64,000 nt of DNA. Source: Hydrogenophaga sp. Root209 (GTDB taxonomy: Bacteria; Pseudomonadota; Gammaproteobacteria; Burkholderiales; Burkholderiaceae_C). Shown piece after piece: positions 35,113 to 44,794 of the stretch. The notes under the pieces are model-generated. The model saw only the letters and a list, made by a program, of their open reading frames with translations. It was not told the DNA's origin and did no database searches. The stretch spans positions 178,247 through 242,246 of the forward strand of contig NZ_LMIE01000029.1 of NCBI RefSeq assembly GCF_001428625.1. Direction: 5' to 3'. Made by a program: the position numbers and the translations under genes. Within the stretch, counting starts at the first letter, position 1. Every line of letters starts with the position of its first letter.

Positions 35113-35901
35113 ATGACACCTGACGCACTTCTGAACCACCTCGACCACGGCAGCCTTTGGTCCACACCGTCCGGCCTGTCCATTGACACCGCGTATGAAC
35201 GTGCGCTGGCGGTGCGTCAGTTGCGCATCGCGCGCGGCGAACAACCGCGCGGCTACAAGGTGGGCTTCACCAACCGCTCGATCTGGCCGCGCTACAACGT
35301 GTTCGCGCCGATCTGGGGCAGTGTGTGGGACAGCACGCTTACCCTGTGCGAGGGCGAAGGCAGCGTGTCGCTCGCCCACACCTGCCAGCCAAGGCTGGAG
35401 CCCGAGGTCGTGTTCGGCCTGCGAGCCACGCCCGCGGCCAACGCCACGCTGGACGATCTGTTCGAGGCCATCGCCTGGGTCGCGCCAGGCTTCGAGGTCG
35501 TGCAGTCGCACCTGCCGGACTGGAAGTTTCTGCCTGCCGACACCGTGGCGGATGGCGCGCTGCACGCGCGCCTGGTGGTGGGTCGCCGCACGCCGGTGCG
35601 TGAGCTGACCGGCAGCGCCGACGGACTCGACAGCTTGCTGGCCCATGCCCAGGTGAGCTTGCTCAAGGACGACCAGGCTGTCGAGCAAGGCCAGGGTTCG
35701 AACGTGCTGGATGGCCCACTGCGCGCGCTGCAGCATTTCACGCAGACCTTGCGCGCTTGCCCTGGCGCACCCGATCTGCAAGCCGGCGATGTGATCACCA
35801 CCGGCACCTGGACCGATGCCTGGCCTGTTGCGCCCGGCGAGCGCTGGGCGGCCCGCTTCACCTCGCCACTGCCCGGCCTGTCGGTGCGCTTCACCGGTTG
35901 A
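35113..35901 (+). CDS. 2-keto-4-pentenoate hydratase / 4-oxalocrotonate decarboxylase-like (FAH fold)
   Basis: A 262-residue enzyme of the MhpD/DmpH group. Landmarks are RGYKVGFTNRSIWPRY, the metal-ligand stretch RLEPEVVFGLRATP, AWVAPGFEVVQSHLPDWKF and AGDVITTGTWTDAWPV. These enzymes hydrate or decarboxylate 2-oxo-dienoates late in aromatic catabolism. No other meta-cleavage gene is nearby, so the substrate is open. Confidence 0.82.
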   Translation: MTPDALLNHLDHGSLWSTPSGLSIDTAYERALAVRQLRIARGEQPRGYKVGFTNRSIWPRYNVFAPIWGSVWDSTLTLCEGEGSVSLAHTCQPRLEPEVVFGLRATPAANATLDDLFEAIAWVAPGFEVVQSHLPDWKFLPADTVADGALHARLVVGRRTPVRELTGSADGLDSLLAHAQVSLLKDDQAVEQGQGSNVLDGPLRALQHFTQTLRACPGAPDLQAGDVITTGTWTDAWPVAPGERWAARFTSPLPGLSVRFTG

Positions 35902-35992
35902 GGCGGGCATTCTCTTGCAGGTGAAACCCTCTAAACACAAGGCTGCGGCCTTGGTAGATTCGTGCGCAGCACACACAACGGAGACGAACCAC

Positions 35993-37687
35993 ATGAGCAG
36001 AATAGCGCCCGAGCTGCTGGCCCTTCAACGCCTGTACCACTGGGAAACAACCGCCCCCACCCGCGTGGCCCTCACGCAACCCATGGGAAGTGGTGTGGTG
36101 CAGGACTTCACCTGGGCACAAGTGGCCGACCAGGTGCGCCGCATGGCGACCCACCTGCAGTCGCATGGCTGGGAGCCGGGCTCCAAAGTGGCCATCCTCT
36201 CCAAGAATTGCGCCTGGTGGATGATGAGCGACCTGGCCATCTGGATGGCGGGCTACGTGTCGGTGCCGCTGTACCCCACGCTCGCGCCCGAGACCATCCG
36301 TCAGATCCTGGCGCACAGCGACGCCAAGGCCCTGTTCGTGGGCAAGCTTGACGGCTGGGAAGGCATGAAGCCCGGCGTGCCCACCGACCTGCCCTGCATG
36401 AGCTACCCGCTCTCGCCCGCAGACGTTGTGAAGAACTGCGAGGGCTGGGACGCGATCTGCAAGCGCAGCCAGCCCATGGCCGGCGAGCCCTTGCGCGATG
36501 GTGAAGAACTCGCCACCCTCATCTACACCTCGGGCACCACCGGAATGCCCAAGGGCGTCATGCACACCTTCGCCAACTTCGCCTGGGCACTCGACGCCGG
36601 CCTCAAGCGCATTCCCATGTCCGGCAACGACCGCATGTTGTCGTACCTCCCACTGGCCCATGTGGTCGAGCGCATGCTGGTCGAGCACGGCTGGCTGCGC
36701 ACAGGCATGCATGTGTTCTTCGCCGAGTCCCTCGACACCTTTGCCGCCGACCTGCAGCGTGCCCGCCCCACCATCTTTTTCTCTGTGCCCCGCCTCTGGG
36801 TCAAGTTCCAGCAGGGCATTCATCACAAGATGCCGCCCGCCAAACTCAATCGCCTGCTCGGCATTCCGATCATTGGCGGCATCGTTCGCAAGAAGGTGAT
36901 GAAGGCCCTGGGCCTGGACCAGTGCACGTTCGCCGCTGGGGGCGCAGCACCCATGCCCATTGCATTGCTGCAGTGGTACAGCAAGCTGGGCTTGAACATC
37001 AACGAAGGCTACGGCATGACGGAGAACCTCGCGCTCTCCCACCTCACCGAACCGGGCAAGAACCAGCAAGGCACGGTAGGCCCGGCCTATGAGGGCGTGC
37101 AGCACCGCCTGGACCCGGAAACGGGTGAGGTTCAGATGCGCAACTCCGCCATGATGCTGGGCTACTACAAGGAGCCCGAGAAGAGCAAAGAGAGCTTCAC
37201 CGATGACGGTTGGCTCAAGACAGGGGACAAGGGCACGATCGACAAGCAAGGCTTGCTGCGCATCACCGGGCGCGTGAAGGATCTGTTCAAGACCGGCAAG
37301 GGCAAGTACGTGGCGCCCGCGCCGATCGAGGACAAGCTGGTGATGCACGAAGCGGTGGAGGCCTGCGTGGTCACTGGCGCCAACCTCGGCCAGCCGCTGG
37401 GCATCGTGATGCTCAACGCCGATGCGGTGGCCCAAGTGGGCGATCCCGGCGCGCGCAGCGAGCTGGAGGCCTCACTGGCCGCCCACCTGAAGAACATCAA
37501 CGCCACGCTCGATCCGCACGAGCAACTGCAGTGCATCGTGGTGGTCACCACCGCCTGGACGGTGGACAACGACGTCATCACGCCCACCTTCAAGGTCAAG
37601 CGCAACCGCATCGAGGACCTGTACGCCAGGCACTACGAGAGTTGGGAAGCGTCGGGCAAGAAAATCATCTGGCAAAAAGGCGGCTGA
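35993..37687 (+). CDS. AMP-dependent synthetase/ligase (long-chain acyl-CoA synthetase-like)
   Basis: A 564-residue ANL-superfamily ligase that activates a carboxylate through an acyl-adenylate. Signature motifs are LIYTSGTTGMPKGVMHTF (P-loop-like A3), INEGYGMTEN (A5), DGWLKTGDKG (A7) and RVKDLFKTGKGKYVAPAPIE (A8/hinge, with the GKGKYV pattern of FadD15-type proteins). The catalytic Lys of A10 lies near VKRNRIE. CGGAG precedes the ATG; the longer in-frame extension overlaps the upstream gene and is rejected. The 3' end overlaps the convergent phosphatase gene by 23 bases. Confidence 0.9.
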   Translation: MSRIAPELLALQRLYHWETTAPTRVALTQPMGSGVVQDFTWAQVADQVRRMATHLQSHGWEPGSKVAILSKNCAWWMMSDLAIWMAGYVSVPLYPTLAPETIRQILAHSDAKALFVGKLDGWEGMKPGVPTDLPCMSYPLSPADVVKNCEGWDAICKRSQPMAGEPLRDGEELATLIYTSGTTGMPKGVMHTFANFAWALDAGLKRIPMSGNDRMLSYLPLAHVVERMLVEHGWLRTGMHVFFAESLDTFAADLQRARPTIFFSVPRLWVKFQQGIHHKMPPAKLNRLLGIPIIGGIVRKKVMKALGLDQCTFAAGGAAPMPIALLQWYSKLGLNINEGYGMTENLALSHLTEPGKNQQGTVGPAYEGVQHRLDPETGEVQMRNSAMMLGYYKEPEKSKESFTDDGWLKTGDKGTIDKQGLLRITGRVKDLFKTGKGKYVAPAPIEDKLVMHEAVEACVVTGANLGQPLGIVMLNADAVAQVGDPGARSELEASLAAHLKNINATLDPHEQLQCIVVVTTAWTVDNDVITPTFKVKRNRIEDLYARHYESWEASGKKIIWQKGG

Positions 37688-38135
37688 GCACCCCATCGGC
37701 GCCCTGCTCGCACAGGCGCAGCACGACCTCGAAACCTTCCGCGTTGCCGTAGTAAGGGTCGGGCACCTCCAAGGTCCCCGGCACGCCCGCGTACTCCAGA
37801 AACAAGTGCAGCTTGTGCTGGTGCTGCGGCGGGCACGCCTGCCGCAGGTTCGCCAGGTTGTCGCGGTCCATGGCCAGGATGAGATCGAAGCGCTCGAAGT
37901 CCTCGTCCGTCACCTTGCGCGAACGCTCCTTGGCGATCTGGCTGTAGCCGCGCGCCTGCGCAAGCAGGATGGCGCGACGATCGGCCTTCTCCCCGCGGTG
38001 CGCGCCGTAGGTGCCGGCAGAGTCCAGTGACACCCGATCGGCCAACTGCCTGCGATGCACTTCGGCGTGCATCACGCTGGCGGCCATCGGTGAGCGGCAG
38101 ATGTTGCCCATGCAAACAAGAAGGATCCTGGTCAT
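37665..38135 (-). CDS. Low-molecular-weight protein tyrosine phosphatase
   Basis: A 156-residue cytoplasmic phosphatase. The P-loop VCMGNICRSP (CxxxxxCRS form) starts at about residue 7, and the general-acid loop DPYYGN, with its Asp, lies near 125. The start at MTRILLVC is clear from the family; the longer frame upstream runs through the hns terminators. In beta-proteobacteria these enzymes often act on polysaccharide-associated tyrosine kinases, but none is nearby. Confidence 0.92.
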   Translation of the reverse strand: MTRILLVCMGNICRSPMAASVMHAEVHRRQLADRVSLDSAGTYGAHRGEKADRRAILLAQARGYSQIAKERSRKVTDEDFERFDLILAMDRDNLANLRQACPPQHQHKLHLFLEYAGVPGTLEVPDPYYGNAEGFEVVLRLCEQGADGVLSRLFAR

Positions 38136-38189
38136 GCCGCAAGGATAGCGAGCCGCGAGCACCCGGTGAGACGTCTCGGAAAACAAAAA

Positions 38190-38230
38190 CCCGCCAGAGG
38201 CGGGCAAAACAAAGCCCGCCAGAGGCGGGC
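38190..38230 (-). terminator. Tandem intrinsic terminators of the H-NS gene
   Basis: Two near-identical hairpins, GCCCGCC-AGA-GGCGGGC (38214-38230) and CCCGCC-AGA-GGCGGG (38190-38204), are separated by nine bases. Read leftward they are followed by TTTGTTTTG and TTTTTGTTTT runs, classic intrinsic terminators for the leftward hns-like gene. Confidence 0.85.
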
Positions 38231-38251
38231 CTTGCAAAAGCCGGAAAAGGC

Positions 38252-38557
38252 TCAGATCAGGTAGTCGTCGACGCTCTTGCCGGAAGCCAGCACGGCACGC
38301 ACCCACTCGGGTTTGCGGCCCGGGCCGCCCGCCCAGAGCTCGCCGTTGGGGCCTCGGTATTTCGGTGCCGACGCCGATTTGGATTTGGCCGGCTTCTTCC
38401 CGCCGGTCCCACCACCCAGATCGGCCACCGAAATGCCGAATTGTTTCATCTTGGCCCTGATATCGGCAATCACGGAAGCGAGTTCGTCTTTGCGTGCCTG
38501 TTCGGCCTGCGCCATCAGGGATTGGGCTTGCGCCATGAGTTCGGAATAGCTGGCCAT
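38252..38557 (-). CDS. H-NS family nucleoid protein (HvrA/Bph3 type)
   Basis: A 101-residue DNA-binding protein. An N-terminal coiled coil (residues 1-45) is for dimerisation, followed by a lysine-rich linker. The C-terminal DNA-binding domain has KYRGPNGELWAGGPGRKPEW, of which GGPGRKP is the AT-hook-like core. It should silence AT-rich, horizontally acquired DNA such as the 6.6-8.7 kb block. It ends at a double intrinsic terminator. Confidence 0.92.
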   Translation of the reverse strand: MASYSELMAQAQSLMAQAEQARKDELASVIADIRAKMKQFGISVADLGGGTGGKKPAKSKSASAPKYRGPNGELWAGGPGRKPEWVRAVLASGKSVDDYLI

Positions 38558-38626
38558 TGATAAATCCTTATAAAGATGGAATCGATCGGAATGTGCGATT
38601 AAAAGCTGCCGATGCGGAACTACATT

Positions 38627-39631
38627 CTAATCGCCTTTTCCCGTCCAACCACCGGACCACGGTCGCAGTTCGTCGGGCAAGTCCGCGTGCAACTCCACCG
38701 GCGTATTCGCGACGGGGTGACTCAATCGAAGGCGCCAGGCGTGTAAAAACATCCGTTTCAATCCCGCACGCGCCAATTGACGGTTGAGTTCGAAATCACC
38801 GTATTTGTCGTCACCGGCAATCGGATGACCGGCGTTGGCGAGGTGAACCCGTATCTGGTGGGTGCGGCCGGTCTTGATGGTCACCTCCAGCAAGCTCAGG
38901 CCCTCAGGCAGCACAGAGGCCAGTGCAGTGGGCACGGGCACGCGCGCCGCCACCTTCACCAGGGTCACCGAGCGCATGCCATCGGGGTCTTCCTTGGTTG
39001 TCACCTTCACGCGCCGCTCGCCATCGGCCAGCAAGTATTTGTGCAATGGCTGATCCAGCACCTTCAGGCGCGCGGGCCAAACCCCTTTGACCAGCGCGAG
39101 ATAGGTCTTGCCGGTTTCGCGTTCGCGGAATTGATCCTGCAAGGCCTTGAGTGCACTTTTCTTTTTGGCAATCAGCAGCAAGCCGCTGGTTTCACGGTCG
39201 AGGCGATGGACCAATTCAAGCAACCTGGCGTCGGGGCGGGCCTGGCGTATTTGTTCGATCACGCCAAAACTCACGCCACTGCCCCCGTGCACCGCCACAC
39301 CGGCGGGCTTGTCGATGGCCAGGAATGCCTCGTCCTCGAAAATCACCGGAAACTGCCGGGCGGGTGCAGGATTGAGTTGCTTTTCTTCCGCCCGCTCGGA
39401 CAGGCGTATCGGCGGAATGCGCAACACGTCACCGGCCTGCACCCGATCGTCCGCCCCGACCCGGCCCTTGTTCCGGCGCACTTCACCCGAGCGGATGATG
39501 CGGTAGATGTGGGTTTTGGGCACCCCCTTGAGCTCGCGGAACAGGAAGTTGTCGAGGCGCTGCCCGGCCGACTCTTCGTCCACCGTGAGGTGCCGCACGG
39601 CGGCGGCTGCGGAGTTCGGGGGCTGAAGCAA
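38627..39631 (-). CDS. rluC: 23S rRNA pseudouridine synthase RluC
   Basis: A 334-residue enzyme that makes pseudouridines in 23S rRNA. It has an S4 RNA-binding domain at about 20-85 (GQRLDNFLFRELKGVPKTHI) and the RluA-type catalytic domain with HRLDRETSGLLL, whose Asp is the nucleophile, and GRTHQIRVHLA. The only in-frame start before the upstream stop is TTG, used here; an internal GTG at the thirteenth codon is an alternative. It diverges from rne, as commonly seen. Confidence 0.9.
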   Translation of the reverse strand: MLQPPNSAAAAVRHLTVDEESAGQRLDNFLFRELKGVPKTHIYRIIRSGEVRRNKGRVGADDRVQAGDVLRIPPIRLSERAEEKQLNPAPARQFPVIFEDEAFLAIDKPAGVAVHGGSGVSFGVIEQIRQARPDARLLELVHRLDRETSGLLLIAKKKSALKALQDQFRERETGKTYLALVKGVWPARLKVLDQPLHKYLLADGERRVKVTTKEDPDGMRSVTLVKVAARVPVPTALASVLPEGLSLLEVTIKTGRTHQIRVHLANAGHPIAGDDKYGDFELNRQLARAGLKRMFLHAWRLRLSHPVANTPVELHADLPDELRPWSGGWTGKGD

Positions 39632-39676
39632 GGGATTCGGAGGGGAAATAGGACACCACGGTGACGGTTGGCTGTC

Positions 39677-39682
39677 TATAAT
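39677..39682 (+). promoter_or_regulatory. Candidate -10 element of the rne promoter
   Basis: A perfect TATAAT lies in the rluC-rne divergent region, about 555 bases before the rne start. A clear -35 box at the usual spacing is not seen. If used, it would give rne a leader of about 550 bases, in keeping with the long autoregulatory leaders known for rne. Confidence 0.45.
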
Positions 39683-39683
39683 G

Positions 39684-40236
39684 CGTCACTCTCGTCACGT
39701 GCTGTAAGTGATTGATTTGCCTTGAGTTTACGGCAAGCACTGAAGGCACAGACCTCCCGGCCCGACAAAGCGGGAGACCGACGTGAGAAGGTTGCCACCC
39801 GCAGCACCCGGCACCTCCCATCGCACCCGCGGCCATTCCCCATGGAATCCCGGTGCGGTCAAGGTGCGGTAGACGCTGCGGGCGAACCAGTTGATGAAAA
39901 CAGCGAACCCGACTACGGAATACCCCAATCGACCAGCTTTCCCAAGTGAAGCTGGTCGAGGACAAAGTGAACACAGAGATAACCCGGCCAGATCCATGTC
40001 ATTGACAGCCATCCAGCCTTCCCTGCTCACCCAACTCCACGCGCCTACGCCCTGACCTGGCGGTTCGACGCGGCACCTTGGTGCCCGCCTGTGTTGAACG
40101 CCTACCCCGAACTGCGGGTCAACGGCTCTCCGGCAATTCCTCCCCCGTTCGCTTTTTCCGCTGGTTCACGGCGAGTTGACGCCTGTGGTTTTCGAACCCG
40201 GGCGTCCTTGTGTGTTTGAACGAAGGAAATCGCATC
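39684..40236 (+). promoter_or_regulatory. Long rne 5' leader
   Basis: This stretch of about 550 bases before rne has no convincing gene; a 75-codon open frame lacks a ribosome site and protein character. It contains an 11-base perfect hairpin at 39929-39959 (TCGACCAGCTT pairing with AAGCTGGTCGA across a nine-base loop). In E. coli the rne leader folds into stem-loops that RNase E reads to control its own mRNA; an analogous role is inferred. Confidence 0.55.
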
Positions 40237-43200
40237 ATGAAACGCATGCTGATCAACGCCACGCAGGCCGAAGAGCGCCGGCTGGCCATTGTGGACGGGC
40301 AAAAACTGCTCGACTACGAAATCGAAATTGAAGGGCGCGAACAGCGCAAAGGCAACATCTACAAGGCCGTCGTCACCCGCGTCGAACCTTCGCTGGAAGC
40401 CTGCTTTGTGGACTACGGCGAAGACCGCCACGGCTTCCTGCCGTTCAAGGAAATCTCGCGCCAGTATTTCGCCGCCGGTGTGCCGGTCAATCAGGCCCGC
40501 ATCAACGATGTGATCCGCGAAGGCCAGGAACTGCTGGTCCAGGTCGAAAAGGAAGAACGCGGCAACAAGGGCGCAGCCCTCACCACCTTCGTGAGCCTGG
40601 CCGGCCGCTACGTGGTGCTGATGCCGAACAACCCACGCGGAGGCGGCGTGAGCCGACGCATCGAGGGCGAAGACCGCCAGGAACTCAAGCAGGCGCTAGA
40701 CCAGCTCGAATACCCCAACGGCATGAGCATCATCGCGCGCACCGCCGGTATCGGCCGTGACGCGCCCGAACTCCAGTGGGACCTGAACTACCTGCTCAAG
40801 CTGTGGAACGCCATCGACGGCGCGGCACAGGGCGGCAAGGGCGCCTACCTGATCTACCAGGAATCGAGCCTGGTGATCCGCGCCATCCGCGACTACTTCA
40901 ACGGCGACATCGGCGAGATCCTGATCGACACCGACGACATCTTTGAACAAGCGCACCAGTTCATGAGCCACGTGATGCCCGAGCACGGCCATCGCGTGAA
41001 GCGCTACCGCGACGACGCACCACTGTTCTCGCGCTTCCAGATCGAACACCAGATCGAGACCGCCTACAGCCGCACCGTACAGCTGCCCAGCGGTGGCGCG
41101 ATCGTGATCGACCAGACCGAAGCGCTGGTGGCCGTGGACGTGAACTCGGCCCGCTCCATCAAGGGCGGCGACATCGAAGAGACCGCTACCCGCACCAACC
41201 TCGAAGCCGCCGACGAAGTGGCGCGCCAGGCCCGCCTGCGCGACTTGGGCGGCCTGATCGTGATCGACTTCATCGACATGGACGAGTCGAAGAACCGCCG
41301 CGACGTGGAAAACCGCCTGCGCGACGCGCTGCGCCAGGACCGCGCCCGCGTGCAGTTCGGCGCCATCAGCAAGTTCGGCCTGCTGGAGATGAGTCGCCAG
41401 CGCCTCAAGCCCGCACTGAACGAGGGTTCCTCCATCCCCTGCCCGCGCTGCGGTGGTTCGGGCCACATCCGCGACACCGAATCGTCGGCGCTGCAGATCC
41501 TGCGCATCATTCAGGAAGAGTCGCTCAAGGACAGCACGGCCGCCGTGCTGGTGCAGGTGCCGGTCGAAGTGGCCAGCTTCCTGCTCAACGAGAAGCGCAC
41601 CGAGATCACCAAGATCGAACTCAAGCAACGCATCAACGTGCTGCTCGTGCCCAACAAGTCGCTGGACACGCCCAACTACAAGCTTGAGCGCTTGAAGCAC
41701 GACGACCCGCGCCTGGACAATCTGGACGCCAGCTACAAGCTGGCCGACGAGCCGGACGAAGCCACTGGCTTCACGCGCCGCAGCCAGGAACGCACCAACA
41801 AGCAGGAACCTGTGATCAAGGGCGTGCTGCCCGACGGTCCGGCTCCTGTGGCGGCACCCCGCCCCGAGGTGGCGGCGCCAGTGGCAACTCCCGTGGCAGC
41901 CAAGGCTGTTGCCGCAGCCCCTGTGGCCGCGCCTGCGGCGGCTGCTCCCGCTGAAAAGGGCTTCTTCGGCTGGCTCAAGAGCCTGTTCGGTGGCGGTGAC
42001 ACGCCCGTCGCAGCACCCAAGCCCGTGGTGGCCGCGCCGGCCGCCGCCAAACCCGGCGCACGCGAAGAGCGCTCCGATGGTCGTGGTCAGCGCGACGGTG
42101 GTCGTGAAGGTGGCCGCGATGGCCGCAGCCGCGGTGGACGCGGCGGCGCCGAAGGCCGTGGCCGCGAAGGTGGCCGTGGTGGGCGCGAAGGCGGTCGCGA
42201 GAACCGTCCGATCGAAGGCCGTGGCGAGCCACGCGCCGAAGGCCGTGTGGAAGGACGCCCGGAAGGCCGTTCTGAAGGACGTGCCGAAGGCCGCGGCCGC
42301 GGTGAGCCGCGAGGCGAAGGCCGCAGCGAAGCGCGTGGTGAACCACGCGGTGAGGGCCGTGGAGAACGCGGCGAAGGTCGCGGTGAAGGCCGCCGAGGTG
42401 AGGGCCGCCGCGACAACCGCCGCGACGTGGCACCGGTGGAGGGCGCAGCACCCGCTGAACTGGTGAACGGAACGCAGGTCGTCGCACAAGGCGACGCGAA
42501 CGAAGGCGGCGACAACCAGCGCCGCGGTCGTGGTGGGCGCGGTGGCGAGAACCGCCGCCGTCCAGCCGAAGGCGCTGAAGGCCAGACCCCTATCATCCAG
42601 GGTGATGTCGCTCCAGTCACACAGGAAACTGGCGACAGCACAGAGGCACCTCGCGCAGGCGAGATGGCCGACGGTGCCGATGGCACACCGCGCGCCCCGC
42701 GCGAGCGCCGCAGCCGTGACCGATATGGCCGCGACCGCCGCGAGCGCGGCCCACGCGATGCCAACGGCGCCCCCGAAGGCGGCGAAGGCCAGGCAGCACC
42801 CGCCGGTGAGATGCCGGCCAGCGAAGTGGCCTTCGCCGCGGCCTCGACACTGGTGCACGAGCCGGTGGACGAAGCCCCCACGCGCAGCTACTTCAGCCTG
42901 CCGGTAGATGCGGCGCTCACGCCGGTGGTCAGCGAGGCTCCCGTGGCCGCGCCTGCTCCCGTCGCAACTCCGATCACAGCACCGGTGACAGAGCCTGCCG
43001 CACCGGCACCCGCAATCGCCACACCTGTGATGGCACCGGTGGCAGCCCCGGTGGCCGCGCCAGCACCGACACCCGCCCCTCGCGCGCCGACACCCAAGCC
43101 CGCAGCGCCGGTGGTGGCCGAGGCGCCCGCGGCCCGCGGTCTGCCCAAGGTGGCCGGCTTCTCGCTGCCCATGGAAGAGATGCAGCAAGTCGCCCAGTCC

Positions 43201-43392
43201 AGCGGTCTGGAGTGGGTCAACTCCAACGCCGACAAAGTGGCCCAGGTGCAAGCCGCGATCGCCGCCGAGCCCAAGCCCGTGCACGTGCCGCGCGAGCCCA
43301 AGCCGGCGGTGGTGCTGGACGACGGCCCGCTGGTGCTGGTCGAAACGCGCAAGGACTTGCGCGACATGCAGCTGCCTTTCGAAACACGCTGA
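40237..43392 (+). CDS. rne: Ribonuclease E (RNase E)
   Basis: A 1051-residue endoribonuclease that initiates mRNA decay and processes rRNA and tRNA precursors. An S1 domain lies at about 35-120, the DNase-I-like catalytic site has [12 protein letters not shown] (Asp301), and the zinc-link CPRCGG has Cys402 and Cys405. After about 520 the tail is disordered, with Ala/Pro/Val-rich stretches, a short membrane-like [12 protein letters not shown] segment near 585 and an Arg/Gly/Glu-rich repeat region at about 620-730. The protein ends in a conserved [27 protein letters not shown] precedes the ATG. Canonical PNPase or enolase sites are not recognisable. Confidence 0.95.
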   Translation: MKRMLINATQAEERRLAIVDGQKLLDYEIEIEGREQRKGNIYKAVVTRVEPSLEACFVDYGEDRHGFLPFKEISRQYFAAGVPVNQARINDVIREGQELLVQVEKEERGNKGAALTTFVSLAGRYVVLMPNNPRGGGVSRRIEGEDRQELKQALDQLEYPNGMSIIARTAGIGRDAPELQWDLNYLLKLWNAIDGAAQGGKGAYLIYQESSLVIRAIRDYFNGDIGEILIDTDDIFEQAHQFMSHVMPEHGHRVKRYRDDAPLFSRFQIEHQIETAYSRTVQLPSGGAIVIDQTEALVAVDVNSARSIKGGDIEETATRTNLEAADEVARQARLRDLGGLIVIDFIDMDESKNRRDVENRLRDALRQDRARVQFGAISKFGLLEMSRQRLKPALNEGSSIPCPRCGGSGHIRDTESSALQILRIIQEESLKDSTAAVLVQVPVEVASFLLNEKRTEITKIELKQRINVLLVPNKSLDTPNYKLERLKHDDPRLDNLDASYKLADEPDEATGFTRRSQERTNKQEPVIKGVLPDGPAPVAAPRPEVAAPVATPVAAKAVAAAPVAAPAAAAPAEKGFFGWLKSLFGGGDTPVAAPKPVVAAPAAAKPGAREERSDGRGQRDGGREGGRDGRSRGGRGGAEGRGREGGRGGREGGRENRPIEGRGEPRAEGRVEGRPEGRSEGRAEGRGRGEPRGEGRSEARGEPRGEGRGERGEGRGEGRRGEGRRDNRRDVAPVEGAAPAELVNGTQVVAQGDANEGGDNQRRGRGGRGGENRRRPAEGAEGQTPIIQGDVAPVTQETGDSTEAPRAGEMADGADGTPRAPRERRSRDRYGRDRRERGPRDANGAPEGGEGQAAPAGEMPASEVAFAAASTLVHEPVDEAPTRSYFSLPVDAALTPVVSEAPVAAPAPVATPITAPVTEPAAPAPAIATPVMAPVAAPVAAPAPTPAPRAPTPKPAAPVVAEAPAARGLPKVAGFSLPMEEMQQVAQSSGLEWVNSNADKVAQVQAAIAAEPKPVHVPREPKPAVVLDDGPLVLVETRKDLRDMQLPFETR

Positions 43393-43400
43393 TCGGCCCA

Positions 43401-43424
43401 CCTTCAGGCGCAAGCGCCTGAAGG
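43401..43424 (+). terminator. Hairpin after rne
   Basis: CCTTCAGGCG pairs with CGCCTGAAGG around CAAG directly after the rne stop. It has no T-run and is followed by a second, stronger terminator. Confidence 0.5.
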
Positions 43425-43434
43425 TATGGACCCC

Positions 43435-43466
43435 AAAAGAAAAGCGCCCTCGGGCGCTTTTCTTTT
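43435..43466. terminator. Bidirectional intrinsic terminator between rne and hemY
   Basis: AAAAGAAAAGCGCCC pairs perfectly with GGGCGCTTTTCTTTT around a two-base loop. The A- and T-runs on either side make it work in both directions, ending the convergent rne and hemCDXY transcripts. Confidence 0.9.
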
Positions 43467-43483
43467 GCCGGGTGAGCAGGCGC

Positions 43484-44794
43484 TCAGTCCAGCAACGCGG
43501 CTTGTTTCCAGGCCGACTGGGCCGCCGTCTCGTCGCCGCGCTCTTCGGCCAGCAGGGCCAGCGAGCGCCAGGTGCGGCGCATCAGCGCGGCGTCATTCAA
43601 GCCGTGGCTGGCCTGCGTGAGCAACTGACTGGCCTTGCCCCAGAGCTGGCGCTGCATGCAGGCCTGCCCGGCGAGGTACTGAAGAAAGGCGTTGTTCGGC
43701 GACAGGCGCTGTTGCTGCTCCAGTCGAGCGAGCCAGGCGCTGTCGAGCTGCGGCAGGCCGGGCTCGAAGGCCGTGACCAGTTGGCGTTGCTGCACGGGCG
43801 TCAGGGCGTCGAAGTCCTGCCACAACGGCTCCAGCCACGAGCGCAGACGAGCGGCCACCGCGCGGGCTTCATCCCCGTCAGCGTCGCTGCGCTGGAGCAC
43901 CAGCTGGTTGCCGCGCCGCGCGGCGGCCAGGGCCAGCTCGGGCATGGCGCGCTCGCTGGCGTCCAGGCCATTCCACACGACCTCAAGCTGCGCCATGTCG
44001 TGTGCTTCGCGCAAGGCGTCGAGCACCAACCCGCGCACGATGCTGCGCGAGGCTTCGGGTGAAAACGCCTTGTGCTTGGCGAGCAGGCGCGCGGTCTCCA
44101 GCGCTTCCGAGGTGGCGCCCCCCAGGCGCGCGACGCGCAGCTTCAGCCGCAGCGCCTGGATGCGGCGGCCCGCGCCTTGCGGCAGCTCGGCCAGACGGCT
44201 GCGTGCAGCCTCCACATCGCGGTCTTCCACTGCCCAGCGCACCGCGCGCAACAAGGCACCCTCGGACGCATCGGGCGCTCCCTTGGCCAAGGCTGGATCC
44301 AGCGCGGCCTGCAGATTTTCGTCGCGTCGCTCGCGGTTCTGCAACGACTGCGCGCTTTCGGCGACCAGCAAGTGCGCGAGCACCTGCAACTGGTCGCGCC
44401 GCGGCCACTGGCCTGGCGCGACGGTCTTGAGTTGATTGAGCGCGTGCTGCGCTGCCGACTGCGCACGCACGAAACGGCCCGCCAGCTGGTGCGCCAATGC
44501 GTCCATGACCGAACCCACCACTGAGCGCTCGATCTGCTGGCTGCGCCAGCGCTGAGCCCGTTCGGGCAAGTCTCGAACCAGACCGATGGCCAGCAACGCG
44601 GCGTGCAGCAGCACAAAGCCGGCGATCAGGCAGAACAGGACGAAATTGAAGGAGACGTCGAACCGGTAGGGGGGCCAGAACAGCGTCACCGTGCTCGCGT
44701 TGTGTCCCACCAGCAGCGCCAGCGCCACCGCCACGGCAGCCAGCCCCAGCAACCAGAACACGTTGCGCATCGCGCCCCGCTGACGGCGGCGCAT
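43484..44794 (-). CDS. hemY: HemY-like TPR membrane protein
   Basis: A 436-residue inner-membrane protein with two N-terminal membrane helices (about 10-30 and 48-70) and a C-terminal region of TPR-like helical repeats. The HemY_N domain is recognisable (FDVSFNFVLFCLIAGFVLL). It is the last gene of hemCDXY; the protein is unrelated to protoporphyrinogen oxidase, and its role in haem synthesis is still unclear. The first ATG overlaps the hemX stop (TGATG); a second ATG eight codons later is an alternative. Confidence 0.9.
   Translation of the reverse strand: MRRRQRGAMRNVFWLLGLAAVAVALALLVGHNASTVTLFWPPYRFDVSFNFVLFCLIAGFVLLHAALLAIGLVRDLPERAQRWRSQQIERSVVGSVMDALAHQLAGRFVRAQSAAQHALNQLKTVAPGQWPRRDQLQVLAHLLVAESAQSLQNRERRDENLQAALDPALAKGAPDASEGALLRAVRWAVEDRDVEAARSRLAELPQGAGRRIQALRLKLRVARLGGATSEALETARLLAKHKAFSPEASRSIVRGLVLDALREAHDMAQLEVVWNGLDASERAMPELALAAARRGNQLVLQRSDADGDEARAVAARLRSWLEPLWQDFDALTPVQQRQLVTAFEPGLPQLDSAWLARLEQQQRLSPNNAFLQYLAGQACMQRQLWGKASQLLTQASHGLNDAALMRRTWRSLALLAEERGDETAAQSAWKQAALLD

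Noticed and set aside
38185-38233. Possible CRISPR-like direct repeat
   Set aside because: There are only two units with a nine-base gap, each a hairpin with a T-run, which are intrinsic terminators.
39722-39949. Small 75-codon frame in the rne leader
   Set aside because: It has no ribosome site or conserved look, and it covers the hairpin of the leader. A leader peptide cannot be fully excluded.
40696-43413. 905-codon open frame antisense to rne
   Set aside because: It mirrors the Ala/Gly/Arg-rich RNase E tail and has no family similarity.
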